Shown: positions 45,506-54,187 of the stretch, piece after piece | Position numbering within the stretch: position 1 is the stretch's first letter | How the letters are laid out: each line of letters begins with the position of its first letter | Source: Flavihumibacter soli | GTDB lineage: Bacteria; Bacteroidota; Bacteroidia; Sphingobacteriales; Sphingobacteriaceae | Length of the DNA: 64,000 bases | Direction of reading: 5' to 3' | Assembly (NCBI RefSeq): GCF_010692725.1 | Contig: NZ_JAAFZB010000096.1 | Span: 1,257,367-1,321,366 of the forward strand | Translations under genes and position numbers: made by a program | Notes under the pieces: generated by a model | Seen by the model: only the letters and a program-made list of their open reading frames with translations | Databases searched by the model: none | Told to the model about the DNA's origin: nothing

Positions 45506-45964
45506 ATGGAAAACCTAAACGGCGGATTCAAATTGATCGGGCTTCAACTGGATAAAAAAACATCCAACGAAGCAGGTCAATCAAGTCATGACTGCGGATC
45601 TTTATGGCAGAAATTCGAATCGGAGGATTATTTTAAAAGAGTTCCCGGTAAGTTAACCGATGAGATCTTCGCCGTCTACTTCGATTATGAAGGCGACCAT
45701 ACCAGACCGTTCTCCTATTTCATTGGTTGCCAGGTTGAAGATTCAACAGAAGTTCCTGAAGGCATGAGCAGTTTGAACATCCCGCGAGGTAATTATACCC
45801 GGCTTACCACGAACGGCCCAATGCCTGATTGCGTAGCAGATGCATGGGAGGAGATCTGGAAATCGCGAATCGAACGGCGATACAGTTACGACTTCGAGGT
45901 CTACGGCGACAAAAGCCGGGACTGGAGCAATGCGGAGGTAGAAATATACTTATCGGTTCGTTAA
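45506..45964 (+). CDS. GyrI-like / AraC effector-binding domain protein
   Basis: 152 residues without a DNA-binding domain. The fold of GyrI-like small-molecule-binding domains is supported by GFKLIGLQLDKKTSNE (starting strand), a central AVYFDYEGDHTRPFSYFIGCQV and the end RYSYDFEVYGDKSRDWSNAEVEIYLSVR with the conserved Glu-x-Tyr. These bind drug-like ligands and protect or regulate, as stand-alone SbmC/GyrI proteins do. It is the third small gene in a row on the same strand (YciI, DUF1801, GyrI-like), probably a stress or detoxification group. Confidence 0.85.
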   Translation: MENLNGGFKLIGLQLDKKTSNEAGQSSHDCGSLWQKFESEDYFKRVPGKLTDEIFAVYFDYEGDHTRPFSYFIGCQVEDSTEVPEGMSSLNIPRGNYTRLTTNGPMPDCVADAWEEIWKSRIERRYSYDFEVYGDKSRDWSNAEVEIYLSVR

Positions 45965-46101
45965 ACGGAAAGCCTTTATTTCGTCCAGAGACTCTTTTTC
46001 CTGGAAGTATTCACTCTAATCGTTATATTTATATACAACCTTTTGCCTTCCTATATCTATTCTTTTATTTCTGATAGTGCTGTGATCATTTTCCGGTTAA
46101 C

Positions 46102-46455
46102 ATGAAGAAACAAAATTACTGGATCCCGCTTTACCATATTTTTCTTCTGGCTGCTATAGCCTTGCTTCCATCATGTTATTCGGTTCGGTTGATCAGCAGG
46201 GATGGTATCCCCGAGCCTGATTATACCAACAACTCCCAGGATTTCTATAAGAACAAGCAGGTTCATGTACTGGATACAACCATTCGGCTGAAAGGCCCGG
46301 AAGGAGATTTTACAATGATTCAGAACTGCGGTTCCGGCGGGTTTTATTCACTCGAATACCGCAGCACTCTAGGTGGTGTGCTACTCAGCGCAATCACCTT
46401 CGGAAAAGTGCGAAAGGTGAAAGTGAAATATGTGTGTCTTAAAGAAGGGAGTTGA
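46102..46455 (+). CDS. Bor-like lipoprotein
   Basis: 117 residues with a lipoprotein signal (IALLPSC, Cys25). The mature part has a conserved-looking Cys-Gly cluster (MIQNCGSGGFYSLEYRSTLG) and ends GKVRKVKVKYVCLKEGS, a pattern close to Bor-family lipoproteins (K-x-C-x-G-G, then T-x-x-x-L, then V-x-V-x-C). Bor is a lambda-phage lipoprotein that promotes serum survival, but chromosomal relatives are widespread and need not share that role. It is placed 2 bp before the FAD-linked oxidase ATG. Confidence 0.6.
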   Translation: MKKQNYWIPLYHIFLLAAIALLPSCYSVRLISRDGIPEPDYTNNSQDFYKNKQVHVLDTTIRLKGPEGDFTMIQNCGSGGFYSLEYRSTLGGVLLSAITFGKVRKVKVKYVCLKEGS

Positions 46456-46457
46456 AT

Positions 46458-48044
46458 ATGGCTACTACCATTAAACAAAGCATCGGCACCTGGGATACTC
46501 TTCACGAAAACGGGCCGTTCCCCACCAAAAACCTATTTATCACCAGCCTTGAGTCTGAAGGCAATATTCCGTCGGTGACAGATCGTTATAACGATGCAGC
46601 TGAGGAAATACAAAGACTGCTCAGGGAGGCACTGAGCCTGGGACAAGGGTTTCGGGCGATAGGGTCGAGGTGGTCGCTGAATGATATTGCCCACCAAAGG
46701 GACAACCTGCATGTGAATGCCAAAATGAACCTTAAGAAAACGATCGCTGCAGACGAAATAGAACCTGGCTCGTCGTTTCAACCGGATTACTTGTTCTTCT
46801 TCCAGTGCGGCAACATAATCAAGGAGATGCATAATTTTCTTGCCTCCAAAGGAAAAGCAATGCATACCACGGGAGCAAGCAACGGGCAGACCATCGCGGG
46901 TTGCATCTCGACAGGAGTGCATGGCTCGGCACTTAATACCGGTTCGGTACAGGATTGTGTGGTGGGCCTGAACCTCATTATTGGCCCCGATCCGCAGGAC
47001 AATGTTTATCTTGAAAGGGAATCACAGCCGGTTATGAACGAGCGGTTCGTGCAAAGCATTCATGCCAGACTGATCCGCAGCGACGAGCTCTTCAATGCGG
47101 CGCTTGTGGGCCTGGGCTCTTTCGGCTTTATCCATGGCGTGGTGATCGAAACCGAAGACCGTTTCTTATTGAAGCGCTATGTGCGGAAAATAAATAAAGA
47201 TCTTGCCCTGGAACTGGCTACTACCCTGAACTTCCACGATAGTCTATTTAAAATACCGGGAGAGACCGATGCCGCTGGGCATGGCCTCCTTCCCTATCAT
47301 TATAAAGTATTCATTAACCCCTATGTGACCGACACGGACTACGTGATAGAGGCCATGTATAAAAAGCCTTTTCAGCAGGGGTATCCGGACCCGATACCAG
47401 CCATAAAAAAATCCATTTACCGGGATCTGATCCTGCTGTTCACGAAGATTGCCGAAAGCTGTCAGAATAATATCCCAAAACTGATCAAGTTACTGGAAAA
47501 GTCGATCTTGCCGCCGCCGGACCTGGAGATCACCGGAACCCTTGGTGAGATCTTCTGGGATGCCGGTTACCAGGGCCCTGCATATGCATGCTCGGTGGGC
47601 ATCGATCACCGGGATTCAGGCAGGGCCTTAGATGTACTGGTAAAACTGGCTAAGGAGGAAGGCCCGATACCCGGGATATATGCCATGCGCTTTGTCAAAC
47701 AGTCGAAGGCTACACTGGCATTTACCAAGTTCCCGGTAACCTGTATGCTGGAGATTGACGGGATCACCTGGACCCCTCATAACAATAAAATGATCAGCCT
47801 GCAACGCTTTTCAACGCGGATGATCGAAGTATTGAAAGCGAATAACATTCCTTTCACCCTGCACTGGGGTAAAAATGCTGACTGGTCATTCCCCGGACTG
47901 GTTGAGCATATGTACGGCCCGAACGCAGCTGCCTGGAAACAGCAAAGAAGTTCATTGCTGAGCCGACAGCAAGCCGCACTTTTCTCAAACGATTTCCTGG
48001 TGAGTACGAAGCTGGATGAGTACGTCGGGAATGTGCCCGTCTGA
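46458..48044 (+). CDS. FAD-linked oxidase (aldonolactone/VAO type)
   Basis: 528 residues from ATG 46458; TTG 46452 is an alternative that overlaps the preceding stop. A VAO-type FAD-binding domain is visible in GFRAIGSRWSLNDIA, where the flavin-binding loop lies, and TTGASNGQTIAGCISTGVHGS, the PP-loop region contacting FAD. HWGKNADWSFPGLVEHMYG near the C-terminus matches the aldonolactone oxidase (ALO) ending with its K/N-W segment. It probably oxidises a sugar lactone or alcohol. The cofactor is supported; the substrate is not. It may be translationally coupled to the Bor-like gene. Confidence 0.88.
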   Translation: MATTIKQSIGTWDTLHENGPFPTKNLFITSLESEGNIPSVTDRYNDAAEEIQRLLREALSLGQGFRAIGSRWSLNDIAHQRDNLHVNAKMNLKKTIAADEIEPGSSFQPDYLFFFQCGNIIKEMHNFLASKGKAMHTTGASNGQTIAGCISTGVHGSALNTGSVQDCVVGLNLIIGPDPQDNVYLERESQPVMNERFVQSIHARLIRSDELFNAALVGLGSFGFIHGVVIETEDRFLLKRYVRKINKDLALELATTLNFHDSLFKIPGETDAAGHGLLPYHYKVFINPYVTDTDYVIEAMYKKPFQQGYPDPIPAIKKSIYRDLILLFTKIAESCQNNIPKLIKLLEKSILPPPDLEITGTLGEIFWDAGYQGPAYACSVGIDHRDSGRALDVLVKLAKEEGPIPGIYAMRFVKQSKATLAFTKFPVTCMLEIDGITWTPHNNKMISLQRFSTRMIEVLKANNIPFTLHWGKNADWSFPGLVEHMYGPNAAAWKQQRSSLLSRQQAALFSNDFLVSTKLDEYVGNVPV

Positions 48045-48277
48045 ATTGACGGATTAGTCCGCCATCAGCATTTACCCCATCAGTATCGCAGTTACACGCT
48101 GAAAAAAGGAATTCAGGAACCTGATTAATCCAACAATTGCGTAAATTGTATTAAGAATTCCCATCTACTTAGAAAAGCACTCGTTTTTGTGATCTGCCAT
48201 CAGAGCTAATAATCCTCTACGTTATTTACTTCTCAGGATCAATTGATCTGCATTATCTACACTGTAATTGATATCTC

Positions 48278-51200
48278 ATGTCAACAGATGTTTTCCAATT
48301 CATGGTCATTCGCTCACCCAAAAGCAATGACCGGAAAAAAGTACTCTCGAATTATATCAGGGACAATTATAAACTGAGGTATGAAACCGAGGTTAAAATT
48401 GTCGATCGCTATCTTGATGCCCGGGATGGCAACTCACCTTACGGAGACCAGATTCCACCATCAGCAATTGGCCGACTTCTGTTTCAGAAGGTTTTCTGTG
48501 AACCCAGCGACAACCGGCCGGAGGAAACAAACGATGAGATCATTCAGGCGGTGCTGAACCTGGCAACAACGGGAAGCACTATCAATTGCGAACTGGCCGA
48601 AACACTGATCACAATTCAGGACCTGGAAACCAGTCCTTACCTTCAGATGGAGGGGCAGTATCGCCTCCTCCCGCAAAATCTGGAAGCAGTCATCGGCAAT
48701 GCCCCTCTCATCAATAAGATCAGGTTATTGCTTGAAGATCATCTGGAAGTTTTTAATAAGGATGAACTGATAAAAAGCATTGAAATAATCCTTCAAAAGG
48801 ACGTAATCTCCTATGTCTTTTCCGGTTCAGGTTATTCTAATGAATATGCACATGCCAGGGCTGATCTTTTTGATGCATTATATGCCTTGTACATTCTCAG
48901 ACGCCGGGTGCCGGTCAACCTGGAATATATTATCGCAGGTTTGCAAGTCTTAAACGTGCTGGAATGGTTCGCCATCGATGTTTTTAAGAGAGATCCTCTG
49001 CTGGTAACAGATCAGCCGCTTCATGATGTTATGCAGATGGTTTCCAAAGGCCTACCCCATGTTCCGCAGTTTATTTCCTCCGCAGCGGATCTTAGAATGT
49101 ATTTCGAAGCCTTGCCTGTGATCCATCCAATCTTTGCCAGGCTTGCCTGGTATAAAGAGCCTTTCAATGACATTAAGCCGATAGGTATCGGAGACCTGAA
49201 GGTGGTTAAGCAAAAGCTATTGGAGTACCTTCCGGGAGATATATCGCACATTCACAATGTTATGAAAGGTGAAGTTAAGGAGCGTTCACATCGTAATCTA
49301 TCGAAGACAGACGAGGTCTTTTCTTTTTCATCCGAGCAATCTTCAGAAGCTCAGAAGGACACGCAAACGACCGACCGATTCGAGTTGAAACGTGAAGCAA
49401 ATAGTGTAATTAAATCGGATCTCCAGGTAAATGCAGGAGCAAACGTTACATATAACGGGGGAACAATAGTAGCCGGCATCACGGCTGGCATGAGTTACCA
49501 GACATCTTCCGAAAATTCCGAAAAGGTCGCGTCTAACTTTGCCCGGGATGTCATTGAAAAAGCTGTTTCTAAAGTCCAGTCAAAGGCTGCAGAACAACGA
49601 AGCATCACCAAAACATTTGAAATTGAAGAGATAAATAAGCACAGCATCACCAATACCCTGGCCGATGCAAAACATGTATCAGGTATTTACAGGTGGGTCG
49701 ATAAAAAATATAAGTCCCAGGTTTACAATTATGGAAAACGAATGATGTTTGAATTCGTCATACCTGAACCGGCAGCATTCTATGTTCAGTCAAAATTGAA
49801 AGCTTACGAAATGTTTCAGCTGGAAAGTCCGGAAAAGCCGGTACTGACACCCCTCAAAATAGTTGATGTCGGATTTGAACCGGAGCAGATAGACCCTGCA
49901 AAATACAATCAACTGCGAAAGGAATATGATCTTTCGGATATACCGATGCCGGTAGCCCAAAAGCTCATTGTTCTCACGGAAGAAATAACCGGCGAAACTA
50001 ACTTTTGGGGAAATAAAGCAGGTGCAATCGCCGACCCGGAGAGGCTGTTTATTAAGACGCATCGCTGCAAAGTAGAGGAGGAGGATGTAAACTATACGAT
50101 ATCCGGCATCTACCTGAACGGCGAAGTCGCATTTCACAGGGAAGATTACAAAGATGATCTTACGCACCCGGCTTATCCTGTCTCCAAGAATTATTTCGAC
50201 GTTTTCATCAACGGAAAGCTTGCTTATTCCTATGCGGAAGTACCGACTCGATTTGCTCCCGTACCGCCCGGATTTGTCGTTACCCCTATCACGCCAAATC
50301 CCAACCTGGAAGGATTCATGAGACCCGCGACCCGCTACTTTTTTGATAACCAAAGAACACACCAGAATCCAAGAATTAATATCGATTCTGAAACCGTGTC
50401 CGTCACCGTGGAGGTCCAGGACGGCAAATGGTATAACATTTTCCTGGTAGCTGAGCTATCACTCAATGCGGCAAGCTTGTCTGCCTGGCAGTATAAGGTT
50501 TATGAGAAGATCCGAAGCATCAAGCTGGAGCAGGCTCAGGAAGAGTATGAGCAGAATCTCATAACCTTCAATTCGGAAATGGCCGAGTACCGCAACAAAC
50601 TGGCACAATTAAAATCGCAGACGATCAATGAACTGATACAGGGTAAATCGGAAGCATACAATCGGGAAATTATCAGAACGGAGTTGAAGAAACATTGTAT
50701 CACTTTATTGGCTAAAGAATTTGATTCCAATAGCGATACCGAGTTGTTAAGCAATTATGCGGCTATTGAGGATCAGGCCATATGGCTTAAATATCAAAAG
50801 TTTGATGTGACTGAACTAATTGACGCAACCACAGGTAAAGAAATTGTTGACTGCGGTTTTGTTGAAAAGGACAAAGTAGTAAACTATCCGAAAATAAATA
50901 TTAACAGTGCCAGGAGAAAGGCCCGATATATCCAGTTCCTGGAACAGGCTTTCGAGTGGCAGCAGATAGCCTATATTTTCTATCCCTATTTCTGGGCAAT
51001 GGAGACTAAATGGATCGAGATGATGAACAGGGAGGATTTCACCGATTATAATATGTCGGCTTTCCTGAAAGCGGGTTCGGTACGTGTCCTACTGGCCGTG
51101 CAACCATCCTACAATGAGGCTGTACTACATTTCCTGGCTACTCGTGAACCATGGGAAGGCGGGCAGGTACCGGTTATCGGCGATCCTCTATTTCTCCCAC

Positions 51201-51337
51201 TGTTTGAAGAGATCCATAAGCAGCAGGATGATCTGGAAGGAGCCACACCTGAAGGTAAACCCTGGGATTTCGTGGTACCTACTTCCCTTGTTTATTTACA
51301 GGATAGTTCATCACCACTCCCAACTTTCACCAGTTAA
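48278..51337 (+). CDS. Large protein of unknown function (1019 aa), candidate carrier
   Basis: No signal peptide or membrane segment. Approximate parts: residues 1-310, a helix-rich N-terminal domain; 312-332, EYLPGDISHIHNVMKGEVKE; 340-460, a Ser/Glu/Gln-rich polar stretch with QTTDRFELKREAN and a glycine segment (VNAGANVTYNGG); 468-506, GIYRWVDKKYKSQVYNYGKRMMFEFVIPEP in consecutive order; 745-815, a coiled coil (EQAQEEYEQNLITFNSEM); 905-1010, SVRVLLAVQPSYNEAVLHFL followed by PTSLVYLQ. I recall similar architectures in other bacteria but cannot name a family. The downstream gene starts 22 bp later. Function is unknown; a scaffold or carrier for that protein is an inference. Confidence 0.85.
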   Translation: MSTDVFQFMVIRSPKSNDRKKVLSNYIRDNYKLRYETEVKIVDRYLDARDGNSPYGDQIPPSAIGRLLFQKVFCEPSDNRPEETNDEIIQAVLNLATTGSTINCELAETLITIQDLETSPYLQMEGQYRLLPQNLEAVIGNAPLINKIRLLLEDHLEVFNKDELIKSIEIILQKDVISYVFSGSGYSNEYAHARADLFDALYALYILRRRVPVNLEYIIAGLQVLNVLEWFAIDVFKRDPLLVTDQPLHDVMQMVSKGLPHVPQFISSAADLRMYFEALPVIHPIFARLAWYKEPFNDIKPIGIGDLKVVKQKLLEYLPGDISHIHNVMKGEVKERSHRNLSKTDEVFSFSSEQSSEAQKDTQTTDRFELKREANSVIKSDLQVNAGANVTYNGGTIVAGITAGMSYQTSSENSEKVASNFARDVIEKAVSKVQSKAAEQRSITKTFEIEEINKHSITNTLADAKHVSGIYRWVDKKYKSQVYNYGKRMMFEFVIPEPAAFYVQSKLKAYEMFQLESPEKPVLTPLKIVDVGFEPEQIDPAKYNQLRKEYDLSDIPMPVAQKLIVLTEEITGETNFWGNKAGAIADPERLFIKTHRCKVEEEDVNYTISGIYLNGEVAFHREDYKDDLTHPAYPVSKNYFDVFINGKLAYSYAEVPTRFAPVPPGFVVTPITPNPNLEGFMRPATRYFFDNQRTHQNPRINIDSETVSVTVEVQDGKWYNIFLVAELSLNAASLSAWQYKVYEKIRSIKLEQAQEEYEQNLITFNSEMAEYRNKLAQLKSQTINELIQGKSEAYNREIIRTELKKHCITLLAKEFDSNSDTELLSNYAAIEDQAIWLKYQKFDVTELIDATTGKEIVDCGFVEKDKVVNYPKININSARRKARYIQFLEQAFEWQQIAYIFYPYFWAMETKWIEMMNREDFTDYNMSAFLKAGSVRVLLAVQPSYNEAVLHFLATREPWEGGQVPVIGDPLFLPLFEEIHKQQDDLEGATPEGKPWDFVVPTSLVYLQDSSSPLPTFTS

Positions 51338-51359
51338 GTTTCGCCCCGCATTGATATCC

Positions 51360-53699
51360 ATGGACAAGCTGACGAGCAATGTCTTAAAAAACCTGAAACA
51401 GCTGGCCGTTAACGTTCGATATGACACAACTTCGGCCGTCGCAGCCAGTGCAGTGAGCATCCTGGAAGACAGGAGCGGCGACTATATCCTTACAGATCAG
51501 CTGAATTTCAGTGAACTAAATGCCCAGCTGCACAAGGAGCCACTTCCTCTTTCTGCATTCCAGAAAGCGTTCTACAAAAGTGGTAGTGCCATATTTGGCG
51601 GTGAAGTTGCGGCATTAACTTTAAATGACTGGTTTTTCAGGCTGGGTCATCCAAGCTGCGCATCCGGAGGCGTACTTTTCAGGGAATGGCTCGAAACCAA
51701 CCAGGTTAGTTGGTTTGAGGTACAAAACAAGGTCTATATTGCCCCTACTGATATTGCGAACTACGGTTTCGGATTTCTACTGGGCATAGGCAAATCTTTC
51801 TCCTACGACCTGGTAAAAGGGATCTATGATCTTGGGGAGGTTGGGCTAAAGCTGGAAAGTCTGGTCAGGAAGACATCGGTGGACTTTGCTGTGGAATTAT
51901 ATCAGGAATTCGCGAAAACCGGGGCTCCTTCAAAAACTGAGAGTTTGTTGAACAAGCTGAACCAGGATATCTTAAATAGCTTCGACCCGACCCGCTATGG
52001 CTCGTCATACGGCATCTTGCCGGCAGTGAGCTCCTTTCTTAACTCGTTAAAGGACATCCTCCTTGAACTGTGTGCGGCGCCGCTGATACAGATCAAGAAC
52101 TCCAGGGAAAAACTCATGACCCTTATTGATGAATTCTATTATAAATTAACCAAGGCTGATGAAGACACACCGGCGGGTGATGCCAATTCAGATGCCCTGA
52201 TCATATGGGGTAAACTAAAAAAGTATATTACAGGCTACTTCCCGGAAATTTTAAAAAGGCAGGATGAACTTCTTTTTAAGTTCGAGTTTTTTAAAGCGGG
52301 CTTGCTTATAGGAAACGAGATCTGCAACATAGCCCAGATTGCCGCAGGCCTGATCCTAAGCCTTTGGAAACTGGGAAAACTGGGAAAACTTTACTTGACG
52401 AGTTTGGCACCGAAGGCAAGAGCCATCCTTCTTAGTGCTTTTATTTCCTTCTCGGCAATGGATGCCCGGGCAATAGCTGCGATTCCAATGCTTTCGGCCG
52501 CAGGCCCTTCAGCTGCGCTAACGATTGGAAAGGAATTAAACAGAGTTCGAAATATAAGTTCATTATCGATTGCTGAGCAGTTCCCCGGGTTCGCGCTCAT
52601 CAATCTGAATGAGGCGGTCGTACTAGCTCCCAGGGGCACCATAGCAGCTATTCAAAAGATGACCGACAATGCTGGTACCAACATGATCCTTTTAGGTCTG
52701 TTTACCGCTGCTGCCGGAATGGTGGCGGGCATACTGGTGAAGAAAAAACCTGATGAGGATGAACTGGTTGTTTCATTTGATATTTATGATGATAGATTCA
52801 GGTTCGTATGGAACAGTCTGATTTTAAGCGGCAAGAAGCCGGCTCTTCAGGATATCATTAAGAGCCTGGCCGGCGGTTCAGTCAAGGCTTCAAATATTGC
52901 AGAGGTCACCAGTTACGCGCAGCGGTCGGCCGATAAATTTCTGAAAACCCCCGATGCTAAAATCATATTTAAGAAGTACCCTGCCTATAAAGCGAACGCG
53001 AAAGAAAGGGGAAATTTACTATCGAATCTTTCCGTAAAGTTCAACTATCACCTGAGCAACGAATTGCGTGCACTGCTTAAACCCCAGAGGGGAAAATTCA
53101 TCATACTGATCGATGAGACTTTTGGATCCCTCGCTTCGGGAGTACTAAACAGAAAAAAGTCTATCACGCGTATCGTGCAGGGCAAAAAGGTGACGAAAGA
53201 TATCGGAGAAATTCTGGATATGACCAAGCGTGAATTCCTGGAAACATACCGGCCTCAGGATTTTAAAAAGGGCTATTTTGATGATCTTTCAGATAAACTC
53301 AAGCTGCTGAAAAGTAAGAAGCTTAATGCTTTATATGACGACCTGTTAAAAAAAGAAGCAGTGTTAAAGAAACAAGGGAAAACATTTGATGAGATCGCTG
53401 ATGAACTGGAAACCCTCACAGAAGATTTCGCTGCTGAACTGGCCAAACATCCGGAAGCGAAAAACATCCTGACAGAGTACATCGGAAAAGTCAGGATCGA
53501 TGGATTTGTTAAGGACGCCCGGCCGGATTTCATGGTGACATCACTTCTGGAAGGGAATTACGTATTCGATTTTATACACGGTCAGTCCTCGAAAAGTCAT
53601 TTGACAGGTACTAAATTTTATCACACTGTATCCGAGGTACTCTTCGGCGCAACTATCGAACATGAAGTCGTAGATATAATTTACAAATTCAAGATTTGA
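51360..53699 (+). CDS. Unknown 779-aa protein, candidate polymorphic-toxin effector
   Basis: Starts at ATG 51360; TTG 51351 is possible, and an in-frame extension to 51084 overlaps the preceding gene and is rejected. Residues 1-330: helices including FGFLLGIGKSFSYDLVKGIYDL, of the amphipathic repeats seen before toxin domains. Near 313 and 441-463 are hydrophobic segments (NEICNIAQIAAGLILSLW; MILLGLFTAAAGMVAGILV) that could insert into membranes. Residues about 720-779 run RPDFMVTSLLEGNYVFDF, then HLTGTKFYHTVSEVLFG, like restriction-fold (PD-(D/E)XK) toxin ends that have RPD, D/E-x-K-like and H-L-x-K-T-x-x-Y parts. The Lys is displaced, so activity is unproven. Cotranscription with the 1019-aa gene is likely. 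Confidence 0.82.
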   Translation: MDKLTSNVLKNLKQLAVNVRYDTTSAVAASAVSILEDRSGDYILTDQLNFSELNAQLHKEPLPLSAFQKAFYKSGSAIFGGEVAALTLNDWFFRLGHPSCASGGVLFREWLETNQVSWFEVQNKVYIAPTDIANYGFGFLLGIGKSFSYDLVKGIYDLGEVGLKLESLVRKTSVDFAVELYQEFAKTGAPSKTESLLNKLNQDILNSFDPTRYGSSYGILPAVSSFLNSLKDILLELCAAPLIQIKNSREKLMTLIDEFYYKLTKADEDTPAGDANSDALIIWGKLKKYITGYFPEILKRQDELLFKFEFFKAGLLIGNEICNIAQIAAGLILSLWKLGKLGKLYLTSLAPKARAILLSAFISFSAMDARAIAAIPMLSAAGPSAALTIGKELNRVRNISSLSIAEQFPGFALINLNEAVVLAPRGTIAAIQKMTDNAGTNMILLGLFTAAAGMVAGILVKKKPDEDELVVSFDIYDDRFRFVWNSLILSGKKPALQDIIKSLAGGSVKASNIAEVTSYAQRSADKFLKTPDAKIIFKKYPAYKANAKERGNLLSNLSVKFNYHLSNELRALLKPQRGKFIILIDETFGSLASGVLNRKKSITRIVQGKKVTKDIGEILDMTKREFLETYRPQDFKKGYFDDLSDKLKLLKSKKLNALYDDLLKKEAVLKKQGKTFDEIADELETLTEDFAAELAKHPEAKNILTEYIGKVRIDGFVKDARPDFMVTSLLEGNYVFDFIHGQSSKSHLTGTKFYHTVSEVLFGATIEHEVVDIIYKFKI

Positions 53700-53806
53700 G
53701 TCAAAGACTGTTTTGATTTAAATCACAGCCAATCATTCAATCGTCCGAATTAAGATTCCAGACAATAACATATTGCCATCAACAGCGTTGTAAGAAGTAA
53801 AAAACT

Positions 53807-53944
53807 ATGAATAAAATCTCCGGCTTCACGTTATTAGGCATCCTGGCCATTGCAGCAACTACCTATGTTTATTTCAATCTGATGTTTTCGGACCTGTCGA
53901 AAGCCGACCTGTTTGAGGAAGCTCAGATTCCGCACTATCTGTAA
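53807..53944 (+). CDS. Possible 45-aa small membrane protein
   Basis: ATG 53807 to TAA 53944. It begins MNKISGFTLLGILAIAATTY with one hydrophobic helix and ends with an acidic, short tail. It lies 107 bp after the 779-aa gene. No homologue is recognised and it could be chance. If the upstream gene is a toxin, a small membrane protein in this place would be worth testing as an immunity protein. Confidence 0.3.
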   Translation: MNKISGFTLLGILAIAATTYVYFNLMFSDLSKADLFEEAQIPHYL

Positions 53945-54187
53945 GATAAAGCCAAAAATCCCTTCGTATTCCGGCGCATGATTGCTCTGGCCCATCTTAA
54001 ATGTTCTGATTTGTGTGTTATGGGCGACCTCCTTCGGTGTTGGCAATCAAATAAATCCACTTCCTTCAAACTTTCGATACCTTCGGCATGGTCATATTGT
54101 CTGGCCTCCGCAAATATTCCTACAAACTTATGCTCCGCGTTATGATTGTCCGGATATTTGAATATTCGCAGAATGATGCAAGCCGCC
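53945..54187. other. Intergenic stretch with minus-strand relic-like frames
   Basis: On the minus strand two frames look more protein-like than chance: 54213-53935 (IFKYPDNHNAEHKFVGIFAEA) and 54046-53834 (TPKEVAHNTQIRTFKMGQSN), which would join by a frameshift near 54045-54060. This may be a decayed gene. No intact gene is supported here. Confidence 0.25.

Noticed and set aside
49790..50362. 190-residue frame antisense to the 1019-aa gene
   Set aside because: Shadow frame in the opposite strand; no start context or domain.
51084..51359. N-terminal extension of the 779-aa protein
   Set aside because: The extension overlaps the end of the 1019-aa gene and lacks any domain; ATG 51360 after the stop at 51337 is a normal start.
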